This document shows, piece after piece, positions 5,293-5,316 of a DNA stretch of 5,316 bases (position 1 is the stretch's first letter; every line of letters begins with the position of its first letter). The translations under genes were made by a program, and so were the position numbers. The stretch is taken from NCBI GenBank assembly GCA_007118525.1, contig SKRK01000310.1:1-5316 (forward strand), given 5' to 3'. Source of the stretch: Balneolaceae bacterium (GTDB lineage Bacteria > Bacteroidota > Rhodothermia > Balneolales > Balneolaceae). Below the pieces are notes generated by a model. That model had not been told where the DNA came from, searched no databases, and worked only from the letters and a program-made list of their open reading frames with translations.

Positions 5293-5316
5293 CAGAATAA
5301 AACTTTAAATCAAAAC

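Overview
The window looks like an ordinary chromosomal stretch from the Bacteroidota/Balneolota (FCB) lineage. This is inferred from three things: Sec signal peptides ending in -SAQ or -QAQ, starts without clear Shine-Dalgarno sequences, and a DUF481 outer-membrane protein with the N-terminal 'DTTGW' motif usual in that lineage. Base composition looks mid-range by eye. No IS element, phage gene, CRISPR array, tRNA or rRNA is visible.

Layout. Positions 1-656 (minus) hold the N-terminal part of a DUF481-type outer-membrane beta-barrel protein that runs off the left edge. Positions 756-2057 (minus) encode an exported erythromycin-esterase-family protein. The 99-bp gap between them carries a degenerate CACGAAGG-type tandem repeat. 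Positions 2058-2281 hold no convincing gene but are rich in inverted repeats. Positions 2282-2915 (minus) form an overlapping vapB-vapC type II toxin-antitoxin pair, with an inverted repeat just upstream of vapB that could be its autoregulatory operator. Positions 2916-3233 are a repeat-rich intergenic block with two short palindromic elements. Positions 3234-4130 (minus) encode a stand-alone guanidine-modifying enzyme that most resembles the N-terminal arginine dihydrolase domain of cyanobacterial ArgZ/AgrE. A 241-bp divergent intergenic region follows and contains a perfect 20-bp palindrome. Positions 4372-5292 (plus) encode a complete DUF58 (MoxR-associated, VWA-like) protein.

How the genes relate. 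Only vapB-vapC is clearly an operon. The esterase and DUF481 genes may be co-transcribed but have no evident shared function. The arginine dihydrolase-like and DUF58 genes are divergent and could share control through the palindrome between them. I see no defence island or obviously new multi-gene system. The points most worth a second look are the stand-alone dihydrolase-like enzyme, the 20-bp palindrome, the structured segment downstream of vapC and the intergenic repeat elements.
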